Source of the DNA: Caryophanales bacterium UBA2298
GTDB taxonomy: Bacteria > Bacillota_I > Bacilli_A > Izemoplasmatales > Hujiaoplasmataceae
Assembly (NCBI GenBank): GCA_002345425.1
Contig: DDWA01000047.1
Coordinates: forward strand, 243-27,261
Reading direction: 5' to 3'
Length of the DNA: 27,019 bases
The first letter of the stretch is position 1, and each line of letters begins with the position of its first letter. The translations under genes and the position numbers were made by a program. Below are positions 14,653 to 21,663 of this stretch, in pieces. The notes under the pieces are model-generated. The model did no database searches and was not told the origin of the DNA. It saw nothing but the letters and a program-made list of their open reading frames with translations.

Positions 14653-15746
14653 CTGCAGGGATAGTCGGTTTGCCAAATGTTGGTAAATCGACCCTTTTTA
14701 ACGCTATAACCAAAGCTAAAGTCTTAGCTGCCAATTACCCCTTCGCAACAATCGAACCAAATATTGGTGTTGTCGAAGTTCCGGACGAAAGAGTAGATGC
14801 TCTAACAAAACTTTATAATCCAAAAAAAACAATTTACACGACATTTGAGTTTAGAGATATCGCGGGTCTTGTTAAAGGTGCTTCAAAAGGTGAAGGTCTA
14901 GGTAATCAATTCTTATCTCACATAAGAACCACTGATGCGATAGTTCAAGTTATCAGATGTTTTGACGATGACAATGTTGTTCATGTTGATGGCAGTGTTA
15001 ATCCGTTAAGGGATATTGAAACCATCATGATTGAGTTGATTTTTGCCGATATGGAAGTTATTGAAAAACGCTTGCCAAAAATCAGAAAAAGAGCTGAACT
15101 CAAACTTGATAACGAAGCAGTGGAAGAATATCAATTGCTAGAAAGAATTTTAACAGCTTTAAAAAACGAAGTACCGATTCGAGCAATGAATTTAACCGAT
15201 GATGAATCTAAACTCATTAAAAACTTTTCTTTCCTTACAGCCAAACCAATTCTTTATGTATGTAACATTTCTGAAAATGAAATCAATGATCATTCTGACA
15301 ATGATTATGTAAAGCGAGTAAGAGAACAAGCGATTAAAGACAAAGCACAAGTTGTTGTTATCAGTGCCAAGATTGAACAAGAATTACAAGAATTGGATAA
15401 AGAAGAACGAGAAATGTTCACGGAAGAATTAGGTATCAAAAGATCTGGCTTGGATGAGTTGGTTTCTATCAGTTATGAAGTGTTAGGATTAAAAACATTT
15501 TTCACCGCTGGTGAAAAAGAAGTAAGAGCATGGACCTTTAAAAACGGCATGAAAGCTCCTGAATGCGCTGGGATAATTCATAGTGATTTTGAAAAGGGAT
15601 TTATTCGGGCTGAGACTATCAGTTATGAAGATTTAGTCATGGCCGGATCAGAATCAAAAGCTAAAGAACTAGGCAAATTCCGTTTAGAAGGAAAAGAATA
15701 CAAAGCAAAGGATGGAGACGTTTTCCACTTCCGTTTCAATAACTAG
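14643..15746 (+). CDS. ychF: Redox-regulated ATPase YchF
   Basis: A 367-residue member of the Obg-related P-loop family that hydrolyses ATP rather than GTP and binds ribosomes; in other bacteria it affects the oxidative stress response and initiation fidelity. G1 is GLPNVGKST at residues 9-17, G3 is DIAGLVKGASKGEGLG, and the G4 position reads NISE (the NxxE pattern that gives ATP preference). A coiled segment and the C-terminal TGS-like domain (FTAGEKEVRAWTFKNGMKAPECAGIIHSDFEKGFIRAE) follow. The RBS AAAGGAGA lies within the end of tatD; the genes overlap by 10 bases, suggesting translational coupling. Confidence 0.97.
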   Translation: MGLTAGIVGLPNVGKSTLFNAITKAKVLAANYPFATIEPNIGVVEVPDERVDALTKLYNPKKTIYTTFEFRDIAGLVKGASKGEGLGNQFLSHIRTTDAIVQVIRCFDDDNVVHVDGSVNPLRDIETIMIELIFADMEVIEKRLPKIRKRAELKLDNEAVEEYQLLERILTALKNEVPIRAMNLTDDESKLIKNFSFLTAKPILYVCNISENEINDHSDNDYVKRVREQAIKDKAQVVVISAKIEQELQELDKEEREMFTEELGIKRSGLDELVSISYEVLGLKTFFTAGEKEVRAWTFKNGMKAPECAGIIHSDFEKGFIRAETISYEDLVMAGSESKAKELGKFRLEGKEYKAKDGDVFHFRFNN

Positions 15747-15757
15747 GTGGTGAATTT

Positions 15758-16249
15758 ATGAAAGAAATTATTCGTAAAGATATCAGCAATTTAGCTATTA
15801 AGTTAATAGAAAAATTGAGTAATTTAAATCTTAAAATTAGCTTTGCTGAATCAATAACTGGCGGCTTATTCGCAAGTAGTTTGACCAAAGAAAAAGATGC
15901 TTCAAAAATCTTCTTTTTAGGCTTGATCGTCTATTCTGATGAAACTAAAATAAATCTTTTAGGAGTAAGTAAGGACACAATAAAAACTCATTCTGCCTAT
16001 TCTATCGAAACAGTTGAAGAGATGCTTTTAGGTTTAAAAAAAATATCTCAAGCAGATATTATCATTTCTGTTTCCGGAATAGCAGGACCAATTAAAATAA
16101 ATGATCATGAAATCGGTGAAACGTATTTAGGAATAATGATTCACGATCAAACCAAGGTAATAAAAAAGATCTTTACTGGCGATAGAGAAACCATTCAACT
16201 CGAAATAGTAAAATTTGGTTTTACTCAAATCTTAAATAGTTTATTATAA
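15758..16249 (+). CDS. pncC: CinA C-terminal domain / nicotinamide-nucleotide amidase PncC
   Basis: A 163-residue stand-alone CinA-C protein. PncC deamidates nicotinamide mononucleotide to nicotinate mononucleotide in NAD recycling. Family landmarks are visible: FAESITGG (usually AESCTGG, so Cys is replaced by Ile), IVYSDETKINLLGV, and VSGIAGP. After GIAGP the usual glycine-rich stretch is replaced by IKINDHEIGETYLG, so this copy is somewhat divergent and activity is less certain. It follows ychF by 11 bases behind GGTGGTGAA and appears to be last in the tkt operon; no terminator is seen after it. Confidence 0.82.
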   Translation: MKEIIRKDISNLAIKLIEKLSNLNLKISFAESITGGLFASSLTKEKDASKIFFLGLIVYSDETKINLLGVSKDTIKTHSAYSIETVEEMLLGLKKISQADIIISVSGIAGPIKINDHEIGETYLGIMIHDQTKVIKKIFTGDRETIQLEIVKFGFTQILNSLL

Positions 16250-16275
16250 AAATGCGTTTTATTTACAGTGATTTA

Positions 16276-16284
16276 TGATAACAT
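16276..16284 (+). promoter_or_regulatory. Possible extended -10 promoter for the DUF1295 gene
   Basis: TGATAACAT lies 31 bases before the start codon, with no good -35 box. It is plausible because the gap after pncC is 66 bases and holds no terminator. Confidence 0.4.
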
Positions 16285-16315
16285 TTTAATACACTTGTTT
16301 TAGGGGGAATTCACA

Positions 16316-17197
16316 ATGGAACTTATTGCATTTTCGAAGAAACAAACTCTTTGGGTTTTTGTGATAATTTATTTATTCGCAATTTTTATTGGTTCGTTAA
16401 TCGTATTGTATGGAGTAAAAAATAATCATGATATAATTTTGACTACTCTTGTTTCAACAGTAGCAATGACAATCATTATTTTCTTCTTTAGCAATATCCT
16501 TAAGAATGCCTCGATCTATGATCCTTATTGGAGCGTGATTCCGATTGTGATTGTTATAGAGTGGATTTTAATCTACAAAAATTTAAGTCTTAATGTTATT
16601 TTAATGTTAGTAGCTGTGCTAGTATGGGGAATAAGATTAACACTTAATTGGTGGAAAAATTGGTCGGGCTTCAAACACCAAGATTGGCGATATACACAAC
16701 TTCATGACCAAGCGCCTAAAGTCTATTTTTTAACCAATTTTTTTGGTATTCATATGATTCCAACTTTAGTCGTTTATATTCAATTGATAAATGCGCATGA
16801 CATTATGCTTTATCAAGGAATCAGTCCTATCTTTGTTATCGGTTTTATTCTTTCTTTGTCAGCGGCTATAATTCAATTTATCGCTGACAAACAAATGTAT
16901 GAATTTAGATTGATTCATCAAAATGCTAAATCTTGTATCGATGAAGGTTTATGGAAATATTCAAGACACCCTAATTATTTGGGCGAATTGACATTTTGGG
17001 TTGGAATTTACATTATGTATTTTTCTCATGCGAGAGTAATTAACCTTAATATTGTCTATCCAATTTTAATGATCTCACTATTCTTATTCATTAGTATTCC
17101 ATTGATGGAAAAGAAATTAGCAAATCGACCTGGCTATGATGAATATAAACAAAATGTGTCAATGCTTTTACCTTTTCGAAAAAAATCTTCAAAGTAA
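16316..17197 (+). CDS. DUF1295 / steroid 5-alpha-reductase-fold membrane protein
   Basis: A 293-residue polytopic membrane protein with six to eight helices. The C-terminal part has the DUF1295 signature around LIHQNAKSCIDEGLWKYSRHPNYLGELTFWVGIYI and the tail LMEKKLANRPGYDEYKQNVSMLLPF, as in the NADPH-binding end of steroid 5-alpha-reductase and isoprenylcysteine methyltransferase-like folds. The mid-part SIYDPYWSVIP also matches the family. The bacterial substrate is unknown, possibly a lipid. The start is supported by TAGGGGGAA about eight bases upstream. It sits between the tkt operon and a lipoprotein gene with its own consensus promoter. Confidence 0.85.
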   Translation: MELIAFSKKQTLWVFVIIYLFAIFIGSLIVLYGVKNNHDIILTTLVSTVAMTIIIFFFSNILKNASIYDPYWSVIPIVIVIEWILIYKNLSLNVILMLVAVLVWGIRLTLNWWKNWSGFKHQDWRYTQLHDQAPKVYFLTNFFGIHMIPTLVVYIQLINAHDIMLYQGISPIFVIGFILSLSAAIIQFIADKQMYEFRLIHQNAKSCIDEGLWKYSRHPNYLGELTFWVGIYIMYFSHARVINLNIVYPILMISLFLFISIPLMEKKLANRPGYDEYKQNVSMLLPFRKKSSK

Positions 17198-17214
17198 GTA
17201 AAAGAATATCGATA

Positions 17215-17243
17215 TTGACATAAAGAGCCAAATAAGATATAAT
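17215..17243 (+). promoter_or_regulatory. Consensus promoter of the lipoprotein gene
   Basis: TTGACA (17215-17220), a 17-base spacer and TATAAT (17238-17243). A perfect 12-base palindrome AATATCGATATT (17205-17216) overlaps the start of the -35 box and could be an operator, though the A+T-rich background makes chance plausible. Confidence 0.88.
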
Positions 17244-17296
17244 TTTCAAGAGACAAAAATATGTATAATATATTAAATATATTAGGATGGTGTAGA

Positions 17297-17848
17297 ATGA
17301 AAACATTTAAAAAAGTATTAGTTTTATTTACATTTGTATTATTAATTGGAAGTTTAACAGCTTGTAGTTCTATCAATAAGATTGCTAAGAACTTCGAAGA
17401 AGCTGGATATACTTCATATGAATATAATTTTAGAGGTGGGTCGTTATTATTTTCAGATATCGACGATATTATTGATGACTTAAATATTACGATTCCTGTC
17501 GATACTAATGTTACAACAACAGAAAACAATGTGATTATCACAACGCAAACAACTGGAACTAACACAACTGTTTCAACAATTACCACAAACCCAATTGCAT
17601 CAATTCTTGGTTTCAAAGCTTTTGCTTTCTCAAACGGTTTGGACAAAGTTGTTATCGTTATTGAATTTGAATCAGAAGAAAAAATGTTAGAAGTAATCGA
17701 TAAAAGCCCAACTTTACAAGCAATACTTGAAGGTTTAGATTCAACTGATTATACAAACGGAAATTGTATTTTAATCGCTGATGAAAGCATCTATGATGAA
17801 GCGGTAGAAATTTTCCAAGGAAATTACGTAGTACCTGAAGAAGAATAA
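17297..17848 (+). CDS. Predicted lipoprotein of unknown function
   Basis: A 183-residue protein starting MKTFKKVLVLFTFVLL, a type II signal peptide with lipobox LTAC and Cys23 as the lipidation site. It is therefore expected to be anchored on the outer face of the membrane. Two similar-looking segments (NKIAKNFEEAGYTSYEYNF near the start; KVVIVIEFESEEKMLEVIDKS later) flank a Thr/Asn-rich linker (residues about 65-95, many TT and NTT). I do not recognise the mature domain. The start at 17297 is set by the signal peptide and by AGGATGG six bases upstream; a longer frame from ATG 17261 would spoil the signal. It is monocistronic, with a consensus promoter and terminator, and is likely well expressed. 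Confidence 0.8.
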   Translation: MKTFKKVLVLFTFVLLIGSLTACSSINKIAKNFEEAGYTSYEYNFRGGSLLFSDIDDIIDDLNITIPVDTNVTTTENNVIITTQTTGTNTTVSTITTNPIASILGFKAFAFSNGLDKVVIVIEFESEEKMLEVIDKSPTLQAILEGLDSTDYTNGNCILIADESIYDEAVEIFQGNYVVPEEE

Positions 17849-17855
17849 AACTTAT

Positions 17856-17882
17856 AAAAACACCTTAACTGGTGTTTTTTTT
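17856..17882 (+). terminator. Intrinsic terminator after the lipoprotein gene
   Basis: AAAAACACC/GGTGTTTTT stem with a TTAACT loop, running into eight T in all. Confidence 0.85.
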
Positions 17883-17924
17883 AACAACAAATTGAAAAAT
17901 TGCATTGATATTTGAATATTCAAG

Positions 17925-17961
17925 AAGGAAGGAATATCACAATAATTCCTAGCCTTTTTTT
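17925..17961 (+). terminator. Second terminator-like hairpin upstream of rpsF
   Basis: An AGGAAT/ATTCCT stem (17930-17935 with 17945-17950) is extended by AAGG/CCTT across a small internal loop, then seven T, ending two bases before the rpsF -35 box. There is no gene between this and the preceding terminator, so it may act as a back-up insulator. Confidence 0.5.
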
Positions 17962-17962
17962 C

Positions 17963-17991
17963 TAGACAAATATATCTTTGTATGTTATAAT
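17963..17991 (+). promoter_or_regulatory. Promoter of rpsF-ssb-rpsR
   Basis: TAGACA (17963-17968), a 17-base spacer and TATAAT (17986-17991), with TG at 17983-17984 (extended -10). Strong overall, as expected for a ribosomal protein operon. Confidence 0.9.
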
Positions 17992-17999
17992 ACATCGTT

Positions 18000-18035
18000 G
18001 TGATTTATCTCACTTGCTGCTACATAAGCAGCCAA
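18000..18035 (+). promoter_or_regulatory. Structured leader of rpsF (candidate S6:S18 regulatory RNA)
   Basis: A small GTGA/TCAC hairpin (18000-18013) is followed by a GCTGC/GCAGC hairpin with a TACATAA loop (18016-18032). The latter can extend by TT/AA across a bulged C. S6:S18 autoregulatory leaders are known at this place in many bacteria, but I cannot confirm their conserved bulge sequence here. Confidence 0.35.
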
Positions 18036-18057
18036 AAGACCAAAAGGAGGTATAAAT

Positions 18058-18348
18058 ATGAAAAGATATGAAATCATGTATATCATTCGTCCAAATCTTG
18101 AAGAACAAACAAGAAAAGAGTTAGTTGAAGCTTTAAACAAAATTTTAACAACTAATGGTTCTCAAGAAGTGAAAGTAGATGAGTGGGGCATTAAAGATCT
18201 TGCGTACGAAATTGCTGATTTTACTAAAGGCTATTACGTTGTATTAAACGTAGTTGCTCCAACTGAAGCAATTACCGAGATCGATCGTGTAATGAAAATT
18301 CGTGAAGATGTCATTCGTCATATTGTTATTGCTAGAGACGAAGCATAG
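18058..18348 (+). CDS. rpsF: 30S ribosomal protein S6
   Basis: A 96-residue protein of the 30S platform that binds 16S rRNA together with S18. MKRYEIMYIIRPNLEE at the start and DEWGIKDLAYEIADFTKGYYVVLNV in the middle are typical S6, and the length is normal for Bacillota. It is preceded by a perfect AAAAGGAGG and followed by ssb after 13 bases. Its partner S18 is encoded two genes downstream in the same operon. Confidence 0.97.
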   Translation: MKRYEIMYIIRPNLEEQTRKELVEALNKILTTNGSQEVKVDEWGIKDLAYEIADFTKGYYVVLNVVAPTEAITEIDRVMKIREDVIRHIVIARDEA

Positions 18349-18361
18349 GAGGAATAATTAG

Positions 18362-18781
18362 ATGTTTAACAAAGTAGTTTTAATTGGGCGTCTTACAAAA
18401 GACCCAGAATTAAGATACACCACTAATAACATTCCTGTATGCAGTTTTACTTTAGCTGTGAATCGTCCGTTCCAATCTAGTACAAATAATGACCGTAACG
18501 CTGACTTTTTTAACTGCACTGCTTGGCGCAAACAAGCAGAAAATGTAGCTAAATATATCAATAAAGGCTCTATGGTCGCTATCGAAGGTCGCTTACAAAC
18601 AAGAGACTACATGGATGAAAAAATTAATGCCAGAAGATATGTAACTGAAATTGTTTGTGACTCTGTTGTATTTTTAGATTCAAAATCACAAGGTTCTGAT
18701 GATGCTTATGAAGTTAAAAACGAAGACGAAGATGTCAATACAGGAAATTTCAACAACGTTGAAGATGACTTACCATTCTAA
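18362..18781 (+). CDS. ssb: Single-stranded DNA-binding protein
   Basis: A 139-residue SSB that coats single-stranded DNA in replication and repair. An N-terminal OB fold (MFNKVVLIGRLTKDPELRYT, FFNCTAWRKQAENVAKYINKGSMVAIEGRLQTRDY) is followed by an acidic flexible tail ending DDLPF, the conserved tip that binds partner proteins. The RBS is GGAGGAAT just after the rpsF stop. It lies between rpsF and rpsR, the conserved Bacillota order, and the protein is on the short side of the normal range. Confidence 0.97.
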   Translation: MFNKVVLIGRLTKDPELRYTTNNIPVCSFTLAVNRPFQSSTNNDRNADFFNCTAWRKQAENVAKYINKGSMVAIEGRLQTRDYMDEKINARRYVTEIVCDSVVFLDSKSQGSDDAYEVKNEDEDVNTGNFNNVEDDLPF

Positions 18782-18796
18782 AAAGGAGGAATAATC

Positions 18797-19036
18797 ATGC
18801 CAAAACCAGGTTTTAAACCAAGAGGTCGTAGAAATCGTAAAAGATGTTATTTTACTGAAAATAAAGTTTCATACATTGATTTTAAGGATTATGAATTACT
18901 AAAAAAATTCGTTTCCGATCGTGGTAAAATTTTACCAAGACGTGTCACTGGAACAAGTGCATACTACCAAAAACATTTAGCGGTTGCTATTAAAAGAGCT
19001 CGTTTTATGGGCTTATTGCCATACGTAAAAGAATAG
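18797..19036 (+). CDS. rpsR: 30S ribosomal protein S18
   Basis: A 79-residue protein of the 30S platform and S6 partner. It has a basic N-terminus, then CYFTENKVSYIDFKDYELLKKFVSDRGKILPRRVTGTSAYYQKHLAVAIKRARFMGLLPYV, a near-canonical S18 core. Only one Cys is present where zinc-type S18 proteins have more, so this is a C-minus form. The RBS is AAAGGAGGAA, 15 bases after ssb. It is the last gene of the operon, before a terminator. Confidence 0.97.
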   Translation: MPKPGFKPRGRRNRKRCYFTENKVSYIDFKDYELLKKFVSDRGKILPRRVTGTSAYYQKHLAVAIKRARFMGLLPYVKE

Positions 19037-19049
19037 ATTCGCTATTTTT

Positions 19050-19073
19050 AAAACCTACTTTCGTAGGTTTTTT
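19050..19073 (+). terminator. Intrinsic terminator after rpsR
   Basis: A perfect AAAACCTAC/GTAGGTTTT 9-bp stem with a TTTC loop and a T-run. Confidence 0.9.
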
Positions 19074-19143
19074 GTTTGGAAAATAAATTAATACCCAACT
19101 CATGCATTTTCTATCTTATCAAGTTTATTTTTTTATGGGTTTA

Positions 19144-19152
19144 TGATATAAT
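19144..19152 (+). promoter_or_regulatory. Extended -10 promoter of the gdpP operon
   Basis: TGATATAAT, 30 bases before the gdpP start, identical to the -10 elements of tkt and pcm. The -35 region (TTTATT) is weak. Confidence 0.6.
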
Positions 19153-19182
19153 ATCATATTATGAATTCAAGCGAGGTTTCGG

Positions 19183-21648
19183 ATGAAAAAAACTAAAACA
19201 ACTAAAGTCATTCTTTGGTTCATAATCTTTGCAGTTTTAATCACTGCTGGATATTTGTTTTTGTATCCAGAAGGTGCTTTTTTAATATTACCTAATCTTG
19301 GTTTAGAATATTTTATATTTTTTAATACTTTGATTTTGATTCTCTTAATATGGTTAATAGTTTCCAACGCTTTATCAAAAACCAGAAAATTGAGAATTTC
19401 TGAACTAGAAAATAAGATTCGGGAAATAACATCTTTACAAAAAAGAAGATTCAACAGCGAAGAAATTGCATTAACTTCATTACCACTCGGAATTATTCTT
19501 TACGATGAAGATTTTGATATTGTTTACGCTAACGCCAATGCGAAAGAAATATTTTCCAACGCTTTAGTCGACAGAACCTTAAAAGTTATCAATCGCGATT
19601 TATATGAGAATATCTCTAAGCGAATTGGTAAGTTCATGGTACAAGTCTATGATAAGATTTATGATATCGTTCATTATCCTAAAAATAATTCGATCTATCT
19701 TTTTGAAGTTACTGATAGAGAACTAATAAAACAAAAATATTATGATTACTCCGATGCCATCGGAGTTATGAGTTTGGATAACTTTAATGAAGCGACATCT
19801 AATCTTGACTTTCAAATTAAAGCTAATATCCAAGGATTGTTGCTGTCAGCTTTAAATAATTGGTGTTCAGCCAATGATATTTATTTCATCAATCTAAGAC
19901 CGGAAAAATCTGTCATTATGATGAATAGAAAAAAGCTGGATGAATTGATGAAAACACAATTTCCGATTTTAAATATTATCTCTAAAATCGCTAATGACAG
20001 TGAGGTTAGAGTTACACTTTCAATCGGAATTGCTGCTTTTGAGGTTTCACCGTCAGAACTAGGTGATGCAGCAGAAGAAGCTCTTAAACTAGCGATTGCC
20101 CGTGGGGGAGATCAAGTTGTTGTTAATTTGAAAAACCAACCAATTAAGTTTTTCGGTGGCAAAACAAATACAGTTGAAAAACGTTCTAAGATAGCTGCTA
20201 AAGTTAACTCTCGTGCACTAGAAGATTTCTTTAGTGAGCGAAGTGCTGTCTTTATTATGCCTCATAAATTTACTGACTTAGATGCTTTAGGAGCAGCTGT
20301 TGGAGTTTTAGAAATGGCTTTGCTTAAAAATAAGAACTCAAAAATAGTTCTTGATTTTGATAATGTTGATCAAACAACTGCAAAATTAATTAATATGTTA
20401 AACCAAGAATACATAAAATTATTAGATTACATAATTGATCCCGAAGATGCGATTGATTTAATTAACCAAGATACTTTATTGGTTTTGGTGGATCACCATT
20501 CACCGTCGCAATCAAATGTATCAATACTTACAGAAAAAACAAAATACATAGTAGTAATCGACCATCATCGTCGTTTAGACAATACTATTTCCGATATGCT
20601 GATGAACTATGTTGAACCTTACGCTTCATCCTCTGTTGAGTTAGTGACAGAACTAATCGACTTTTTTAGAGAAGAAGTTGTATTAGATCCTTTTGAAGCG
20701 ACTATAATGCTGGCCGGTATGATGATTGATACCAATAATTTTACCATGCATACTGGCGCAAGAACGTTTGAATCTGCAGCTAAATTGCGATTATTTGGAG
20801 CAGACCCTTCAAAAGCTAAGTTGATTCTACGTGAATCTTTGGATGATATTAAAACTAAATCTAATTTAGTCAATCGCGCTAAAATCATCAATAGTCATTT
20901 TGCAATCACTCTACTTGAAAAAGAAGATATCACCGATCGCGTTCAATTAGCAAAAACTGCAGATGAATTATTAGAAATTGACAATATTATCGCTGCTTTC
21001 GCAATTGGTTTTATCAGCAATGAAACGGTAGCTGTTTCAGCTCGTTCAATTGATAATTTTAATGTACAGATAATTATGGAGCAATTTGGCGGTGGAGGGC
21101 ATATGAATAATGCGGCTACACAAGTTAAAGATACCTCTCCAGAAAAAATCGCCCAAGAGATAGAACAAATTATTCATGAAAACTTTAAGGAGGACACCAC
21201 AATGAAATTGATACTTATAAAAGACGTTAAAGGCAAAGGTAAAAAAGGTGATGTTATTGAAGTTGCTACTGGTTACGGTAACTACTTGCTTACTTCAAAA
21301 CATGCTATAGCCGCTAGTGCAGCTAACGTAAAAAGTTTGAATGAAGAAATAGAAAGGCAAAAACAAGAAGCTAATAAAGAATATCAAAACGCCTTGGAAC
21401 TTAAAAAAACAATCGAAGAAAGCCCGATTAAACTATATGTTAAAATCGGAGAATCCGGAAAACTATTTGGTTCAATTAATTCTAAGCAAATAGCTGATGA
21501 ACTAAAAAAATCTTACAATATCACTGTTGATAAACGTAAGATTGATTTAGATGATAACATCAATTCTTTAGGTAATTATGAAGTCAATATCAAACTACAT
21601 AAAGATGTTACAGCTAATATCAGTATTCAAGTTCTAGAACAAGAATAG
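19183..21648 (+). CDS. gdpP-rplI: GdpP c-di-AMP phosphodiesterase fused to ribosomal protein L9
   Basis: One uninterrupted frame of 821 residues. Residues about 1-60 form two membrane helices, about 80-150 a PAS-like domain and about 170-320 a degenerate GGDEF domain. Residues about 345-665 are DHH/DHHA1 with His361, Asp365, Asp367, Asp437-His-His, Asp460-His-His, Asp516 and GGGGH at 636-640, so the phosphodiesterase looks active; GdpP cleaves c-di-AMP. Residues 674-821 are a complete 148-residue L9 with both the N-terminal rRNA-binding domain and the C-terminal domain. No stop separates them: GdpP ends HENFKEDTT, then the L9 Met. A perfect Shine-Dalgarno sits before that Met, so free L9 may also be made. 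It starts behind GAGG and leads into dnaC. Confidence 0.9.
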   Translation: MKKTKTTKVILWFIIFAVLITAGYLFLYPEGAFLILPNLGLEYFIFFNTLILILLIWLIVSNALSKTRKLRISELENKIREITSLQKRRFNSEEIALTSLPLGIILYDEDFDIVYANANAKEIFSNALVDRTLKVINRDLYENISKRIGKFMVQVYDKIYDIVHYPKNNSIYLFEVTDRELIKQKYYDYSDAIGVMSLDNFNEATSNLDFQIKANIQGLLLSALNNWCSANDIYFINLRPEKSVIMMNRKKLDELMKTQFPILNIISKIANDSEVRVTLSIGIAAFEVSPSELGDAAEEALKLAIARGGDQVVVNLKNQPIKFFGGKTNTVEKRSKIAAKVNSRALEDFFSERSAVFIMPHKFTDLDALGAAVGVLEMALLKNKNSKIVLDFDNVDQTTAKLINMLNQEYIKLLDYIIDPEDAIDLINQDTLLVLVDHHSPSQSNVSILTEKTKYIVVIDHHRRLDNTISDMLMNYVEPYASSSVELVTELIDFFREEVVLDPFEATIMLAGMMIDTNNFTMHTGARTFESAAKLRLFGADPSKAKLILRESLDDIKTKSNLVNRAKIINSHFAITLLEKEDITDRVQLAKTADELLEIDNIIAAFAIGFISNETVAVSARSIDNFNVQIIMEQFGGGGHMNNAATQVKDTSPEKIAQEIEQIIHENFKEDTTMKLILIKDVKGKGKKGDVIEVATGYGNYLLTSKHAIAASAANVKSLNEEIERQKQEANKEYQNALELKKTIEESPIKLYVKIGESGKLFGSINSKQIADELKKSYNITVDKRKIDLDDNINSLGNYEVNIKLHKDVTANISIQVLEQE
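21187..21204 (+). promoter_or_regulatory. Internal ribosome binding site and start codon for L9 within gdpP-rplI
   Basis: AAGGAGG (21187-21193) lies eight bases before ATG 21202 in the same frame as gdpP. Spacing and strength are ideal. The start matches the normal N-terminus of L9 (MKLILIKDVKGKGKKGD), so a separate 148-residue L9 (21202-21648) is likely to be translated in addition to, or mostly instead of, the fusion. Confidence 0.75.
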
Positions 21649-21663
21649 GAAGGATAGTGTTTT

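Noticed and set aside
17265..17283. An AATATATT direct repeat upstream of the lipoprotein RBS
   Set aside because: Low-complexity A+T sequence of a kind expected often in this genome.
19183..21648. The gdpP-rplI fusion as a simple frameshift artefact
   Set aside because: Both parts are complete and in the same frame with no disrupted domain; a lost stop codon cannot be excluded, but nothing in the sequence suggests an indel.
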